64,000 bases of DNA from Methylobacterium sp. SyP6R (GTDB taxonomy: Bacteria > Pseudomonadota > Alphaproteobacteria > Rhizobiales > Beijerinckiaceae), in the NCBI RefSeq assembly GCF_019216885.1, contig NZ_JAAQRC020000002.1, forward strand, positions 186,001 through 250,000. Direction: 5' to 3'. The position numbers were made by a program, and so were the translations under genes. The notes beneath the pieces are model-generated. The model ran no database searches. It was given only the letters and a program-made list of their open reading frames with translations, and was not told the origin of the DNA. Below, piece after piece: positions 34,077 to 42,593 of the stretch (positions are counted from its first letter, which is position 1; each line of letters starts with the position of its first letter).

Positions 34077-37000
34077 GTGATGCGGGTCGCCTTCGTCGAT
34101 CCGGGCGCGATGGCCTATACGCCTGCGACGCCCGAAGCCGCGCCCCTCGGCGGCTCGCAATCCGCCCTCTGCCATCTCGCCGTGCAGCTCGCGCGCGACG
34201 GGCTCGACGTGACCGTGGCGACGGCGACCGACCGGCCCGGACATGTGCACGGCGTGCGGGTGCTCTCGACCCGGGCCCTGTCCCCCGCGGATCTCTCCGG
34301 CGTTTCGGTCGTGGTCGTGCTCAACGGCACCGACGCATCCCTGCTCGCGACCTTGCGCGCCCGGCTCGGCACCGCCGTGCGGCTGATCCTGTGGACGCAG
34401 CACGCGGCCGACGAGCCGGCGATGCGCGGGCTGCACGACCCGGCCCAGCGCACGGGCTGGAACGCCTTCGCGTTCGTCAGCGACTGGCAGCGGCAGGCCT
34501 ATCTCACCCGTTTCGGCCTGCCGCCGGAGCGCTGCCGCACCCTGCGCAACGCCGTGGCCCCGGCCTTCGCCGCGAGGCCGGAGAGCGAGCGGGATCTCGC
34601 GGCGCGGCCGTGGCCCCCGATCCTCGCCTATACCAGCACCCCCTATCGCGGCCTCGACGTGCTCCTCGACAGCCTGCCGCGCATCCGCGCCGCCCTGCCG
34701 GGCACGGTCCTGCGCATCTATGCGAGCCTCGCCACCTATCAGATCACCGGCGAGGCCGATCCCTACCAGACCCTGTATGCGCGCTGCCGGACCGCCGAGG
34801 GCGTCGATTACCGCGGCGCGGTCCCGCAGGGAGATCTTGCGGAGGAGCTGCGCGACGTCACCGCCCTCGCCTACCTGAATCGCTTCCCCGAGACCTCCTG
34901 CATCGCCGTGATGGAGGCGCTCGCGGCGGGCTGCCTCACGGTGACGAGCCGGCTCGGCGCGCTGCCCGAGACCGGCATGGGGTTTGCCCATCTGACGCCG
35001 GTCCCCGACGACCCGGCCGCCCATGCCGCGCTCTACGCGGAGCGCATGGTGGCGGTCCTGTCGCGGCGGAGGGACGACCCGGCCGGCACCGCGCGCCGGC
35101 AGCGCGAGCAGGCGGAGCAGATCCTGGCGACGGCGACCTGGCCGGTGCGCGCCGCCGCCTGGGCGGCCTGGTTCCGCGAACTCGCCGGCGAAAAGGGGGA
35201 TGCGCCCGAGCACGGCGACCCGGACCATGCCGGCCGTCTGGCGGCCCGCCGGGTCGCCGACGACCCGGCCGAGGCGGGGGCGGTGCTGGCGCTCGCCCGC
35301 GCCGACCTGGCGGCGGCGCGCTGGGCGGCGGGCGCGCGGCGCCTGCGGCGCGCCGCGGCCCTCGGCGCGCGGATCGACCGGGACCTCGCGCCGCTCGGCC
35401 GGGCGATCGCCGAGGGGATCGACGGCACGCCGCTGCCCGAGCGCGCGGACGCCCTCGAGCAGATCGACGGGATCGCCGGCCTCGGGGGCGCGGCGGACCT
35501 CGCCCGCGCCCTGATGCGGGAGGCCGCCCGCCCCGGTGACCATGCCACCGTCCTGCGCGCAGGGAGGATCCTGATCCGGCACCGGCCCGGCGAGGCCGGC
35601 CCGCACCTCGCGGTCGCCTGGGCGCAGAGCGCCCTCGGCCGGCACGACGAGGCCCTGGCGCAACTCGACCGCGCCCTCGCGCTCGGACCCGCGGACCTCG
35701 TCGCCGAGCCCGGGACCCGCGCTCTCGCGGCGGGCTGCATCGCGGCCGCCGAGGCGGACCTCGCCCGCACGGGGCTCGGTGACGAGGCCGTCTCCGGGGC
35801 TCCGGGCCGGGCCGCGATCGTCGACCGGCTCCGCCGCCTCGCCGGCCTCGTCGGCGCGCTCGGCGACGATCCGGGCCTGCTCGCGGAGACCGCCGAGGCC
35901 GTCGCGGAGGCGGCCGATCCGGGAACGGCCGCCTCCCTCCTGGCCGGCGGCCTCGGCCGGCGGCGCCTGCGTCTCGGCGAGCCCGATGCGGCGCTGCCGC
36001 TCCTGCGGCGCGCAGGCGCGGCCGGCGGTGCCGCGGTGGCCGAGGCGCGGGTCGCCGCGGGTCTGGCCCAGGCGCAGTTCCAGATGCTCGACGCGCTGGA
36101 GACCCTGCTGCAGGCGGGCCAGCGGGGCCAGGCGGGGCCGGGCTGGCGCGCCGAGGCCGCCCGGCTGATCGCGACGGTCGACGGGATGCTCGACCTCGAC
36201 CCCATCGGCGAGGATATCCGCAGCCGGGTCTGGGGAACCCTGCGGGGCTTCTCGGCCTGGCTCGGCTTCACGGCGGAACCGCACGTGGCGCGCCCGGCGC
36301 CCCCGGCCGGGCGCCGGGTCTACGATTGCTTCTCGTTCAACGACGAACTCGACATGCTGGAACTGCGTCTCGCCGAGATGGGGCCGGCCGTCGACCGCTT
36401 CGTCCTCGTCGAGGCGCGCCACACCCATGCCGGCCTGCAAAAGCCCCTGCACTTCGCCGAGAACCGGGCCCGCTTCGCCGCCCATGCCGACCGCATCGTG
36501 CACGTGGTGGTGGAGGACGATCCGGGCGGCTTCGCATGGCGGCGCGAGGCGCATCAGCGCGACGCCATCGCCCGGGGCCTCGCCGGGGCGGATCCCGACG
36601 ACCTCGTCCTCGTCAGCGACGTGGACGAGATCCTGCGGCCCGAGGTGGTGGCGGCCCTGCGCACGGCTCCCGGGGACCTGTTCGCCCCGCGCCTCGCCAT
36701 GCGCCTGTACTTCCTCGACCTCGCCGCCGCCGAGCCGTGGCTCTCGGTCGCGGCGGCGCCCTGGTCGCTGATCCGCCGGATCGGGCCGAACCATGCCCGC
36801 TACCTCGTCAAGCAGGGGCTCGGCCGGCCGGTGGCGGAGGCCGGCTGGCACTTCACCTGGATCGGCGGGATCGAGCGCTTCGAGGCGAAGATGCGGGCCT
36901 ATGCCCATCGGGAGATGGCCGTCGGGTTCGATCGCGACACGGCCGCCAACCGCGCCCGCCTCGCCCGGTTCTACGCCGACGGACGGCCCTCGGCCGGGCT

Positions 37001-37127
37001 CGTCCCGGGCATGTGGCGCGACCTCGCCCGGGTGCCGGTGGATGCCGGCTTCCCGGCGAGCGTGCGGGCGGATCTCGACCGGTACCGGCGGCGCGGCTGG
37101 CTGTGCCCGCGGGAGGCAGGGTCGTGA
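34077..37127 (+). CDS. Multidomain glycosyltransferase: GT4 - helical repeats - GT17
   Basis: 1016 residues. Residues 1-380 form a GT4-type GT-B enzyme (LGGSQSALCHLAVQLARDG near 23, ILAYTSTPYRGLDVLLDSLP near 185, FPETSCIAVMEALAAGCLTV near 270). The middle, about 390-740, is Ala/Leu/Arg-rich helical repeat in TPR style. The C-terminal part from about 748 matches GT17: YDCFSFNDELDMLELRL, VDRFVLVEARHTHAG, KPLHFAENRARF, and the metal-binding LVLVSDVDEILRP at about 845. GT17 is best known from eukaryotic bisecting GlcNAc-transferase MGAT3. GTG at 34077 and ATG at 34080 are alternative starts. It is divergent from the GT2/GT11-like gene over 135 bases and its stop overlaps the next start (GTGA). 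Confidence 0.85.
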   Translation: MMRVAFVDPGAMAYTPATPEAAPLGGSQSALCHLAVQLARDGLDVTVATATDRPGHVHGVRVLSTRALSPADLSGVSVVVVLNGTDASLLATLRARLGTAVRLILWTQHAADEPAMRGLHDPAQRTGWNAFAFVSDWQRQAYLTRFGLPPERCRTLRNAVAPAFAARPESERDLAARPWPPILAYTSTPYRGLDVLLDSLPRIRAALPGTVLRIYASLATYQITGEADPYQTLYARCRTAEGVDYRGAVPQGDLAEELRDVTALAYLNRFPETSCIAVMEALAAGCLTVTSRLGALPETGMGFAHLTPVPDDPAAHAALYAERMVAVLSRRRDDPAGTARRQREQAEQILATATWPVRAAAWAAWFRELAGEKGDAPEHGDPDHAGRLAARRVADDPAEAGAVLALARADLAAARWAAGARRLRRAAALGARIDRDLAPLGRAIAEGIDGTPLPERADALEQIDGIAGLGGAADLARALMREAARPGDHATVLRAGRILIRHRPGEAGPHLAVAWAQSALGRHDEALAQLDRALALGPADLVAEPGTRALAAGCIAAAEADLARTGLGDEAVSGAPGRAAIVDRLRRLAGLVGALGDDPGLLAETAEAVAEAADPGTAASLLAGGLGRRRLRLGEPDAALPLLRRAGAAGGAAVAEARVAAGLAQAQFQMLDALETLLQAGQRGQAGPGWRAEAARLIATVDGMLDLDPIGEDIRSRVWGTLRGFSAWLGFTAEPHVARPAPPAGRRVYDCFSFNDELDMLELRLAEMGPAVDRFVLVEARHTHAGLQKPLHFAENRARFAAHADRIVHVVVEDDPGGFAWRREAHQRDAIARGLAGADPDDLVLVSDVDEILRPEVVAALRTAPGDLFAPRLAMRLYFLDLAAAEPWLSVAAAPWSLIRRIGPNHARYLVKQGLGRPVAEAGWHFTWIGGIERFEAKMRAYAHREMAVGFDRDTAANRARLARFYADGRPSAGLVPGMWRDLARVPVDAGFPASVRADLDRYRRRGWLCPREAGS

Positions 37128-40100
37128 CGCAGGCCGCCCGGCGCGCCCGCGACGCCGTCCTCGACGCCGCCCGCGCGCATGCGTCGGCCGGCCGCCTCGA
37201 CGCGGCCCGCACCGCCTGCCAAGCCGTCCTCGCGGCCGATCCGCATTGCGCCGAGGCGACCGGCCTGCTCGGGAACCTGGACGCGGCCCTCGCCCGGCAG
37301 GCGCGGTCGCGGGACCGATCGACGGCCCTCCCCTCGCCGGAAGCGGTGACGGCCGAGCCCCCGGCGCCGAGCGACCGCGCCTCGCCCGCTCCGGACCGCG
37401 GGGACGAGACCGACGCCGTGATCGTGCTGCGCCGCCGTCTCGCCCTGTCGCCGGATGACGGGAAAGCCCGCCTCGACCTCGTCGAGGCGCTGATGCGGGC
37501 GGGACGCCCCGCCGAGGCCGAGCCGGAACTCGCCGCCTTCGTCCGGCGCTACCCGGAGGATTGGCGCAGCCCGAGCAACCTGGGCATCCTGCGCAAGACC
37601 CTCGGACGCCACGCCGCGGCCGAGGCCGCCCTTCGCCGGGCCCTCGTGCTCATGCCGTCCGATCCGGCGCTCCTCGGCAATGCGGGCTCCGTCCTCGCCC
37701 GGATGCCGGGCCGGGAAGCGGAGGCCGAGCTGTGGCTGCGCCGGGCGGCGGCGCTCGGTGGCGACGCGCCCCGGGGCCTCGTCGATGTGGCCGGCTTCCT
37801 CGCCGGACAGGGGCGCGATGGCGAGGCCGAGGCGCTCTGCCGGGCGGTCCTCTCCCGGGATCCGGACCATGCCCCGGCCCATCTCGTCCTGGCCTTCGTC
37901 CAGCTCGCCCGCGGGGCGCTGGAGGCGGGCTTCCGGACCTACGAGTGGCGCCGGCGCCTGCCGGGGTGGGAGGCCGGCCGGGCATCGGAGGCGCCGGACT
38001 GGACCGGCGACGATCCGGCAGGCCGCACGATCCTGATCCGCGAGGAGCAGGGCCTCGGCGACGCGATCCAGTTCGTCCGCTACGCTCGGGCCCTGCGGCG
38101 GCGCGGCGCGCGGGTGATCGCCGCCTGCGGACCGGCCCTGCGGCGCCTGTTCTCGACGATGCCGGATCTCGAGGCCGTGACCGGCCTCGACGGCGCGGCA
38201 CCGCCCCACGACGCGCAGGCGCCCCTGCTCAGCCTGCCCCATCTCCTCGGGCCGGAGGCCGGCACGACCCCCGGCATCGTGCCCTATCTGGGCGTCGAGC
38301 CGGCCCTCGCGGCCCGCTGGCGCGCCCGGCTCGCCACCGGGTCCGTGCCCGGCCGGCCCTTCCGGGTCGGCCTCGTCTGGGCGGGGAGCCCCGGGCATCC
38401 GGACGACGCGCGCCGCTCGCCCGGCCTCGCGGCGCTGGCGGACCTGCTCGACGTGCCGGGCGTGCAGACGGTGGTGCTGCAGGCCGGGCCGGGCCGCACC
38501 GATCTCGGGCAGGTGCCGCTGCCGCCGGATTGCCTCGATCTCGGGCCCGACCTCGCCGATCTCGCCGACACCGCGGCCGCGATGGCGGCGCTCGACCTCG
38601 TGATCACCTGCTGCACCGCGCCCGCCCACCTCGCGGGCGCACTCGGCTGCCCGGTCTGGAACCTCGTCGCCTTCGCACCCGACTGGCGCTGGGGCAGGCA
38701 GGGCGAGACGACGCCCTGGTACCCGACCATGCGCCTGTTCCGTCAACCGCGGCCCGGCGCCTGGGCACCCGTCGCGGCGGAGGTCCGGGCCGCCCTCGCG
38801 GCCGCGGCGACACCCGGTGCGCCGCCGCTGCGGGACCTGCGGCCGGAGCCCGGCTCCGAGGCGGAGAGGCACGAAACACGGGACGGGCGCGTCGCGGAGG
38901 AGCTGCGCCCGAACGATCAGCGCGCCGATGACCGATGCTCCGACGACCAACTTCTGGCGCAGGCAGAAGCGGCCCTGGCGTCCGACCCGGCCGATCCCGG
39001 TGCCCTGAGCGTCCTCGGCGTGCTGCAGCGCCGGGCCGGGCGCCACGAGGCCGCCATCGCCTTCCATCGGCGTGCCCTGGAGCGGGCGCCGGAGCGCGCC
39101 GCGATCTGGTCCAACCTCGGCAACGCCCTGCGCGATGGCGGGCGGCTCGACGAGGCGGCGGCGGCGCACAAGCAGGCGCTCCGCCTCGCCCCGGTGGACC
39201 CGACCCTGATCTTCAACGCCGCCATCACCCTGCGCCAGTCCGGCGCCTTCACGGACGCGCTGGCGCTGCTGGAGCGCGCGGCCGCCCTCGCGCCCGCGAC
39301 GGCGGACCTGATCTGGGAGCGCGCGCTCGCACGGCTCCAGATCGGCGACTACGAGGGAGGCCTGCGCGACTACGAGGCGCGCTTCGGCATTCCGACCTAT
39401 CGCAACCGCATCCTGCACGGCCCCCGCTGGGACGGCGGCGACCTGGCCGGCCGCACCCTCCTGATCACGGTGGAACAGGGATTCGGCGATGCCCTCCTGG
39501 CGGCGCGCTACGTGCCGCTGGTGGCCGAGCGCGGCGGGCGCGTGATCCTCGAATGCCATCCCGAGCTGTGCCGGATCCTCGCCGGCCTGCCGGTGGCGGC
39601 GCTCGTCGATCCCGGCGCCCGGCATCCGGCCTTCGACGTCCAGATCTCGCAGATGAGCCTCGCCGGGCTGTTCGGAACGCGGGCCGGGACGGTGCCGCCT
39701 CCCGTCCGCCCGACCCTGCCGGAGGCGGCGCAGCGCAAGGCCCATTCCCTGCTCGGGCCTGCCGACGGCACCTTCCGGGTCGGGATCGTCTGGTCGGGGC
39801 GGGAGAGCTTCGGCGAGAACCACCTGCGGGCGACCCGGCTCGCCCCCTTCCTGCGCTTTTCCGAGATTCCGGGCGTGCGCCTCTACAGCCTGCAGAAGGG
39901 CGGGCCAGCGGCCGAGCTGGACGGCGCCCTCGCACGCCTCGTCACGCCCCTCGGCCCTCATCTCGACGATTTCGCCGACACCGCCGCCGTGGTCGCGCGC
40001 CTCGACCTCGTGGTGATGACCGACAGCGCCGTCGCCCATCTGGCGGGCGCCCTCGGGCGTCCGGTCTGGAACCTCGTGCAGCACGTGCCCTACTGGATCT

Positions 40101-40237
40101 ACGGCCATTCCGGCGACGCGACGCCCTGGTACCCGACGATGCGCCTGTTCCGGCAGGGGCGCGACCGGGCCTGGGAGCCGGTCTTCGCCCGGGCCGCCGA
40201 CGCCCTGCGCCGGCTGGCCTCCGACCGTCTGCCCTGA
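37124..40237 (+). CDS. TPR protein with two heptosyltransferase-like (GT9-like) modules
   Basis: 1037 residues built as two tandem TPR + GT-B units. Unit 1: TPR at about 60-290, IREEQGLGDAIQFVRYARAL near 305, CCTAPAHLAGALGCPVWNLV near 495, TTPWYPTMRLFRQ near 528. Unit 2: TPR at about 600-760, TVEQGFGDALLAARYVPLVA near 783, MTDSAVAHLAGALGRPVWNL near 967, ATPWYPTMRLFRQ near 999. The AHLAGALG segment corresponds to the nucleotide-sugar site of ADP-heptose:LPS heptosyltransferases (GT9). The GTG start overlaps the upstream stop, implying coupling. The longer upstream frame is a shadow of the preceding gene. Unit 1 lacks the Asp of the usual D-S/T motif and has two Cys instead, so the two halves may differ in donor or activity. 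Confidence 0.83.
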   Translation: MTQAARRARDAVLDAARAHASAGRLDAARTACQAVLAADPHCAEATGLLGNLDAALARQARSRDRSTALPSPEAVTAEPPAPSDRASPAPDRGDETDAVIVLRRRLALSPDDGKARLDLVEALMRAGRPAEAEPELAAFVRRYPEDWRSPSNLGILRKTLGRHAAAEAALRRALVLMPSDPALLGNAGSVLARMPGREAEAELWLRRAAALGGDAPRGLVDVAGFLAGQGRDGEAEALCRAVLSRDPDHAPAHLVLAFVQLARGALEAGFRTYEWRRRLPGWEAGRASEAPDWTGDDPAGRTILIREEQGLGDAIQFVRYARALRRRGARVIAACGPALRRLFSTMPDLEAVTGLDGAAPPHDAQAPLLSLPHLLGPEAGTTPGIVPYLGVEPALAARWRARLATGSVPGRPFRVGLVWAGSPGHPDDARRSPGLAALADLLDVPGVQTVVLQAGPGRTDLGQVPLPPDCLDLGPDLADLADTAAAMAALDLVITCCTAPAHLAGALGCPVWNLVAFAPDWRWGRQGETTPWYPTMRLFRQPRPGAWAPVAAEVRAALAAAATPGAPPLRDLRPEPGSEAERHETRDGRVAEELRPNDQRADDRCSDDQLLAQAEAALASDPADPGALSVLGVLQRRAGRHEAAIAFHRRALERAPERAAIWSNLGNALRDGGRLDEAAAAHKQALRLAPVDPTLIFNAAITLRQSGAFTDALALLERAAALAPATADLIWERALARLQIGDYEGGLRDYEARFGIPTYRNRILHGPRWDGGDLAGRTLLITVEQGFGDALLAARYVPLVAERGGRVILECHPELCRILAGLPVAALVDPGARHPAFDVQISQMSLAGLFGTRAGTVPPPVRPTLPEAAQRKAHSLLGPADGTFRVGIVWSGRESFGENHLRATRLAPFLRFSEIPGVRLYSLQKGGPAAELDGALARLVTPLGPHLDDFADTAAVVARLDLVVMTDSAVAHLAGALGRPVWNLVQHVPYWIYGHSGDATPWYPTMRLFRQGRDRAWEPVFARAADALRRLASDRLP

Positions 40238-40408
40238 TACGTCCCGGGCCCCGGGCCGCGACGGGGATCGAACCTCCCGCGCGGGAGCGGCGCCGATCGC
40301 GTTGCAATCGTGCGCGGCGCTAGGTAATTGATTTTTCCGCATTTTCCGAGACGGACCGGTCTCCGCCGCGTCGGGAAATGCGACAGGCACGTCCGGAGGA
40401 GGGTGGCC

Positions 40409-40690
40409 GTGGACTACTTCAGGATGGTCGAGGACAGCTGGGAGCTGAGCGACGCGATCCGCGACTACGTGAGCAAGGCCGGCCGCGAGGTCCCGTTCCC
40501 GGAGCTGTGGGAGAAGATCCTCGCCCCCTCTCCCCTGGTCGACCAGGCCCGCACCCTCGGCGAGGAGGGCGTCGCCAAGGGCCGCATCTTCCTGAACTCG
40601 CCCTACGGCCTGCAATTCCGGGCCGACCACAAGGATTGGATCCCGTTCCGGCACGGGCCGGTCGATCTCTCCGCCGAGCCCCTGCCCTGA
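40409..40690 (+). CDS. Small protein of unknown function between glycosyltransferase genes
   Basis: 93 residues from a GTG preceded by GGAGGAGGG; the frame is open 27 codons further upstream but without a better ribosome site. I recognise no family. The sequence is acidic at the start (VDYFRMVEDSWELSDAIRDY) and ends with an aromatic, basic stretch (FLNSPYGLQFRADHKDWIPF). It has no signal peptide, membrane segment or cysteines. It lies 10 bases before the next TPR-glycosyltransferase gene, so the two are likely co-translated. It could be an accessory or adaptor subunit. Confidence 0.65.
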   Translation: MDYFRMVEDSWELSDAIRDYVSKAGREVPFPELWEKILAPSPLVDQARTLGEEGVAKGRIFLNSPYGLQFRADHKDWIPFRHGPVDLSAEPLP

Positions 40691-40700
40691 GGGCGCGCCC

Positions 40701-42593
40701 GTGACCGGCCGGGCCCTGTTCGACGCGGGGCTCGCCCGACACCGGGTCGGCGCCCCGACGGAAGCCGCCACCCGCTACCGCCATGCCCTCGCCGCCGAGC
40801 CCGGCCTGCCCGAGGCCTGGCACATGCTCGGGGTGGCGACGGCGCAGGCGGGACGGCTCGACCCGGGCCTCGACTGGATCGGCCGGGCGCTGCGGCTCGC
40901 GCCCGGCCTCGTCGAGGCGCGGCAGAGCCGGATCGTCCTGCTCTCCGCCGCCGGCCGCCGGGACGAGGCGACCGCGGATGCGCGGGGCCTACTGCATCAG
41001 GCCCCCGACCACGGCCCGACCTGGCTGCGTCTCGGCACCCTCCTGGCGCAGGGCGGCCCCGGGCAAGGCACGGCCGCCGTCGCCGCCTTCTCGCGCGCGG
41101 CGCGCCTGATGCCCGATTCTCCCGAGGCGTGGCGCGGGCTCGGCCTCGCCCTGCGGGAGGCCGACGAGCTCGATGCGGCGCTCGGCGCCCTGCGCCGCGC
41201 CCGCGCGCTCCGGCCGGATGCGGAGGCGGAGATGAGCCTCGGCAACGCCCTCCTCGCCCGGGGCGAACGCGCCGCTTCCCTCGCCCACCTGCTGCGCGCC
41301 GTGTGCCTCGCTCCCGGCAGCCCGGAATGCTGGTACAATCTCGGGCTCGCCCGCCACGCCCGCGGCGAGACCGAAGCCGCCCTGCTCTGCAACCGGCGGG
41401 CCGTCCGCCTCGGGCTCGGCCTCGCCCGCACCCGGATCGCCGCGGCGCTAGCCGATCTCGGCCGCGCGTCGGAGGCCGAGGCCGAACTGCGTGCCGCGCT
41501 GCCGCTGCCCGGCACCGCCGTGCCGGATGCGGTCGAGCAGCTCACCGGCCTGCTCCTGGCGCAGAATCGGATTCCGGAGTTGCGGGCGCTGTTCGCGCCC
41601 TTCGAGACCGAGCCGCTCGCCGGTCGGCTCCATGCCGGCGAGGGCCGCACGGCGCTGGCCGCCGCCGACCTCGCCCAGGGGCGCCCCGCCGCGGCCTATG
41701 CCCGCCTCGCGCCCGTCGCCGGCGAGGCCGGCTGGACCTTCACCCTCCGCTCGGTCGCGGCCCTACGCCTCGCCCTGGACGAGCGCGGGGAGACGCTCCT
41801 GCGCCCCCCGGCCGATCCCGGCCGGCCCCGCCTCGCCTCGAGCACGCTGGGCACGCGCGGCCGTTTCGCCCACAACGTCCTCGAATACATCCTCCTGCGC
41901 CTCTACGCCGAGCGGCACGGATTGGTGCTGGAGACGCCGGACTGGGTCGGCGGGCTGTTCTTCGCGCTCGACGATCCCGCCCCGGCCGGTCCGCTGGCCC
42001 CCCTGCTCTTCGGGCGCCACCTCCTGAACGAGGGCGTGCTGGGCGAGGCCCACCTTCCGCCGCTCGCGGGCTGCGATGCGCTCTCCCCGCTCTTCCTGTT
42101 CGCCTATCCGGAGGCGGTGCGGGAGCGGGTCCAGTCCTGGTTGCGGCCCAGGCCCGCCTTCGCGTCCCGGCTCGACCCCGTCGTGGCGCGGCTGCGGCTT
42201 CTCGGCCGCACCCTGGTGGCGCTGCACCTGCGGCGCGGCGACTTCGTCGCCTGCGGCTACCCGATCACCGATGCGGGCTGGTACGTGTCATGGCTGCGCG
42301 AGCTCTGGCCGACACTCGACCGGCCGGTGCTCTACCTCGCGAGCGACGACCTTGCGGCCGTCCGGGCCGATTTCGCCGAGTTCGATCCCCTGTCGCTGAC
42401 GGACGTGGCCGAGCCCTGGCCGGGTCTCGACTACCTGCAGGACTTCCACGTCCTGTCCCGGGCAGACATCGTCGGCGTCAGCGCGGCCAGCGGCTTCAGC
42501 GCCCTCGCCGCCCGTCTCAATCCCGGCCTGCGCCTCGCCGTCGAACCCGATCTCAAGGCGCGGCGGATCCGGCCGTTCCGGCCGTGGACGTGA
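40701..42593 (+). CDS. TPR protein with C-terminal GT11-like glycosyltransferase
   Basis: 630 residues. The first ~330 are TPR repeats (AWHMLGVATAQAGRLDPGLD, AWRGLGLALREADELDAALG, CWYNLGLARHARGETEAALL). From about 380 the chain resembles the GT11-like domain encoded at 31-33 kb: TRGRFAHNVLEYILLRLYAE, ERHGLVLETPDWVGGLFF, ALHLRRGDFVACGYPITDAG near 507 and a C-terminal SADIVGVSAASGFS-like turn. HLRRGD is the GDP-sugar-binding motif of fucosyltransferases. The usual GNQ of GT11 is replaced by AHN here, so donor choice may differ. The GTG start follows the small protein gene closely. Its 3' end overlaps the convergent neighbour by 41 bases. Confidence 0.8.
   Translation: MTGRALFDAGLARHRVGAPTEAATRYRHALAAEPGLPEAWHMLGVATAQAGRLDPGLDWIGRALRLAPGLVEARQSRIVLLSAAGRRDEATADARGLLHQAPDHGPTWLRLGTLLAQGGPGQGTAAVAAFSRAARLMPDSPEAWRGLGLALREADELDAALGALRRARALRPDAEAEMSLGNALLARGERAASLAHLLRAVCLAPGSPECWYNLGLARHARGETEAALLCNRRAVRLGLGLARTRIAAALADLGRASEAEAELRAALPLPGTAVPDAVEQLTGLLLAQNRIPELRALFAPFETEPLAGRLHAGEGRTALAAADLAQGRPAAAYARLAPVAGEAGWTFTLRSVAALRLALDERGETLLRPPADPGRPRLASSTLGTRGRFAHNVLEYILLRLYAERHGLVLETPDWVGGLFFALDDPAPAGPLAPLLFGRHLLNEGVLGEAHLPPLAGCDALSPLFLFAYPEAVRERVQSWLRPRPAFASRLDPVVARLRLLGRTLVALHLRRGDFVACGYPITDAGWYVSWLRELWPTLDRPVLYLASDDLAAVRADFAEFDPLSLTDVAEPWPGLDYLQDFHVLSRADIVGVSAASGFSALAARLNPGLRLAVEPDLKARRIRPFRPWT

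Noticed and set aside
33942..36908. N-terminal extension of the minus-strand GT2/GT11-like gene
   Set aside because: The added ~990 codons are antisense to the GT4-GT17 gene, which has clear family motifs on the plus strand; the GT2 protein has a good ATG at 33941.
36971..40771. Minus-strand frame of about 1266 codons opposite the two-module GT9-like gene
   Set aside because: Low-complexity Arg/Gly/Ala sequence without domains; the plus strand carries two complete motif sets.
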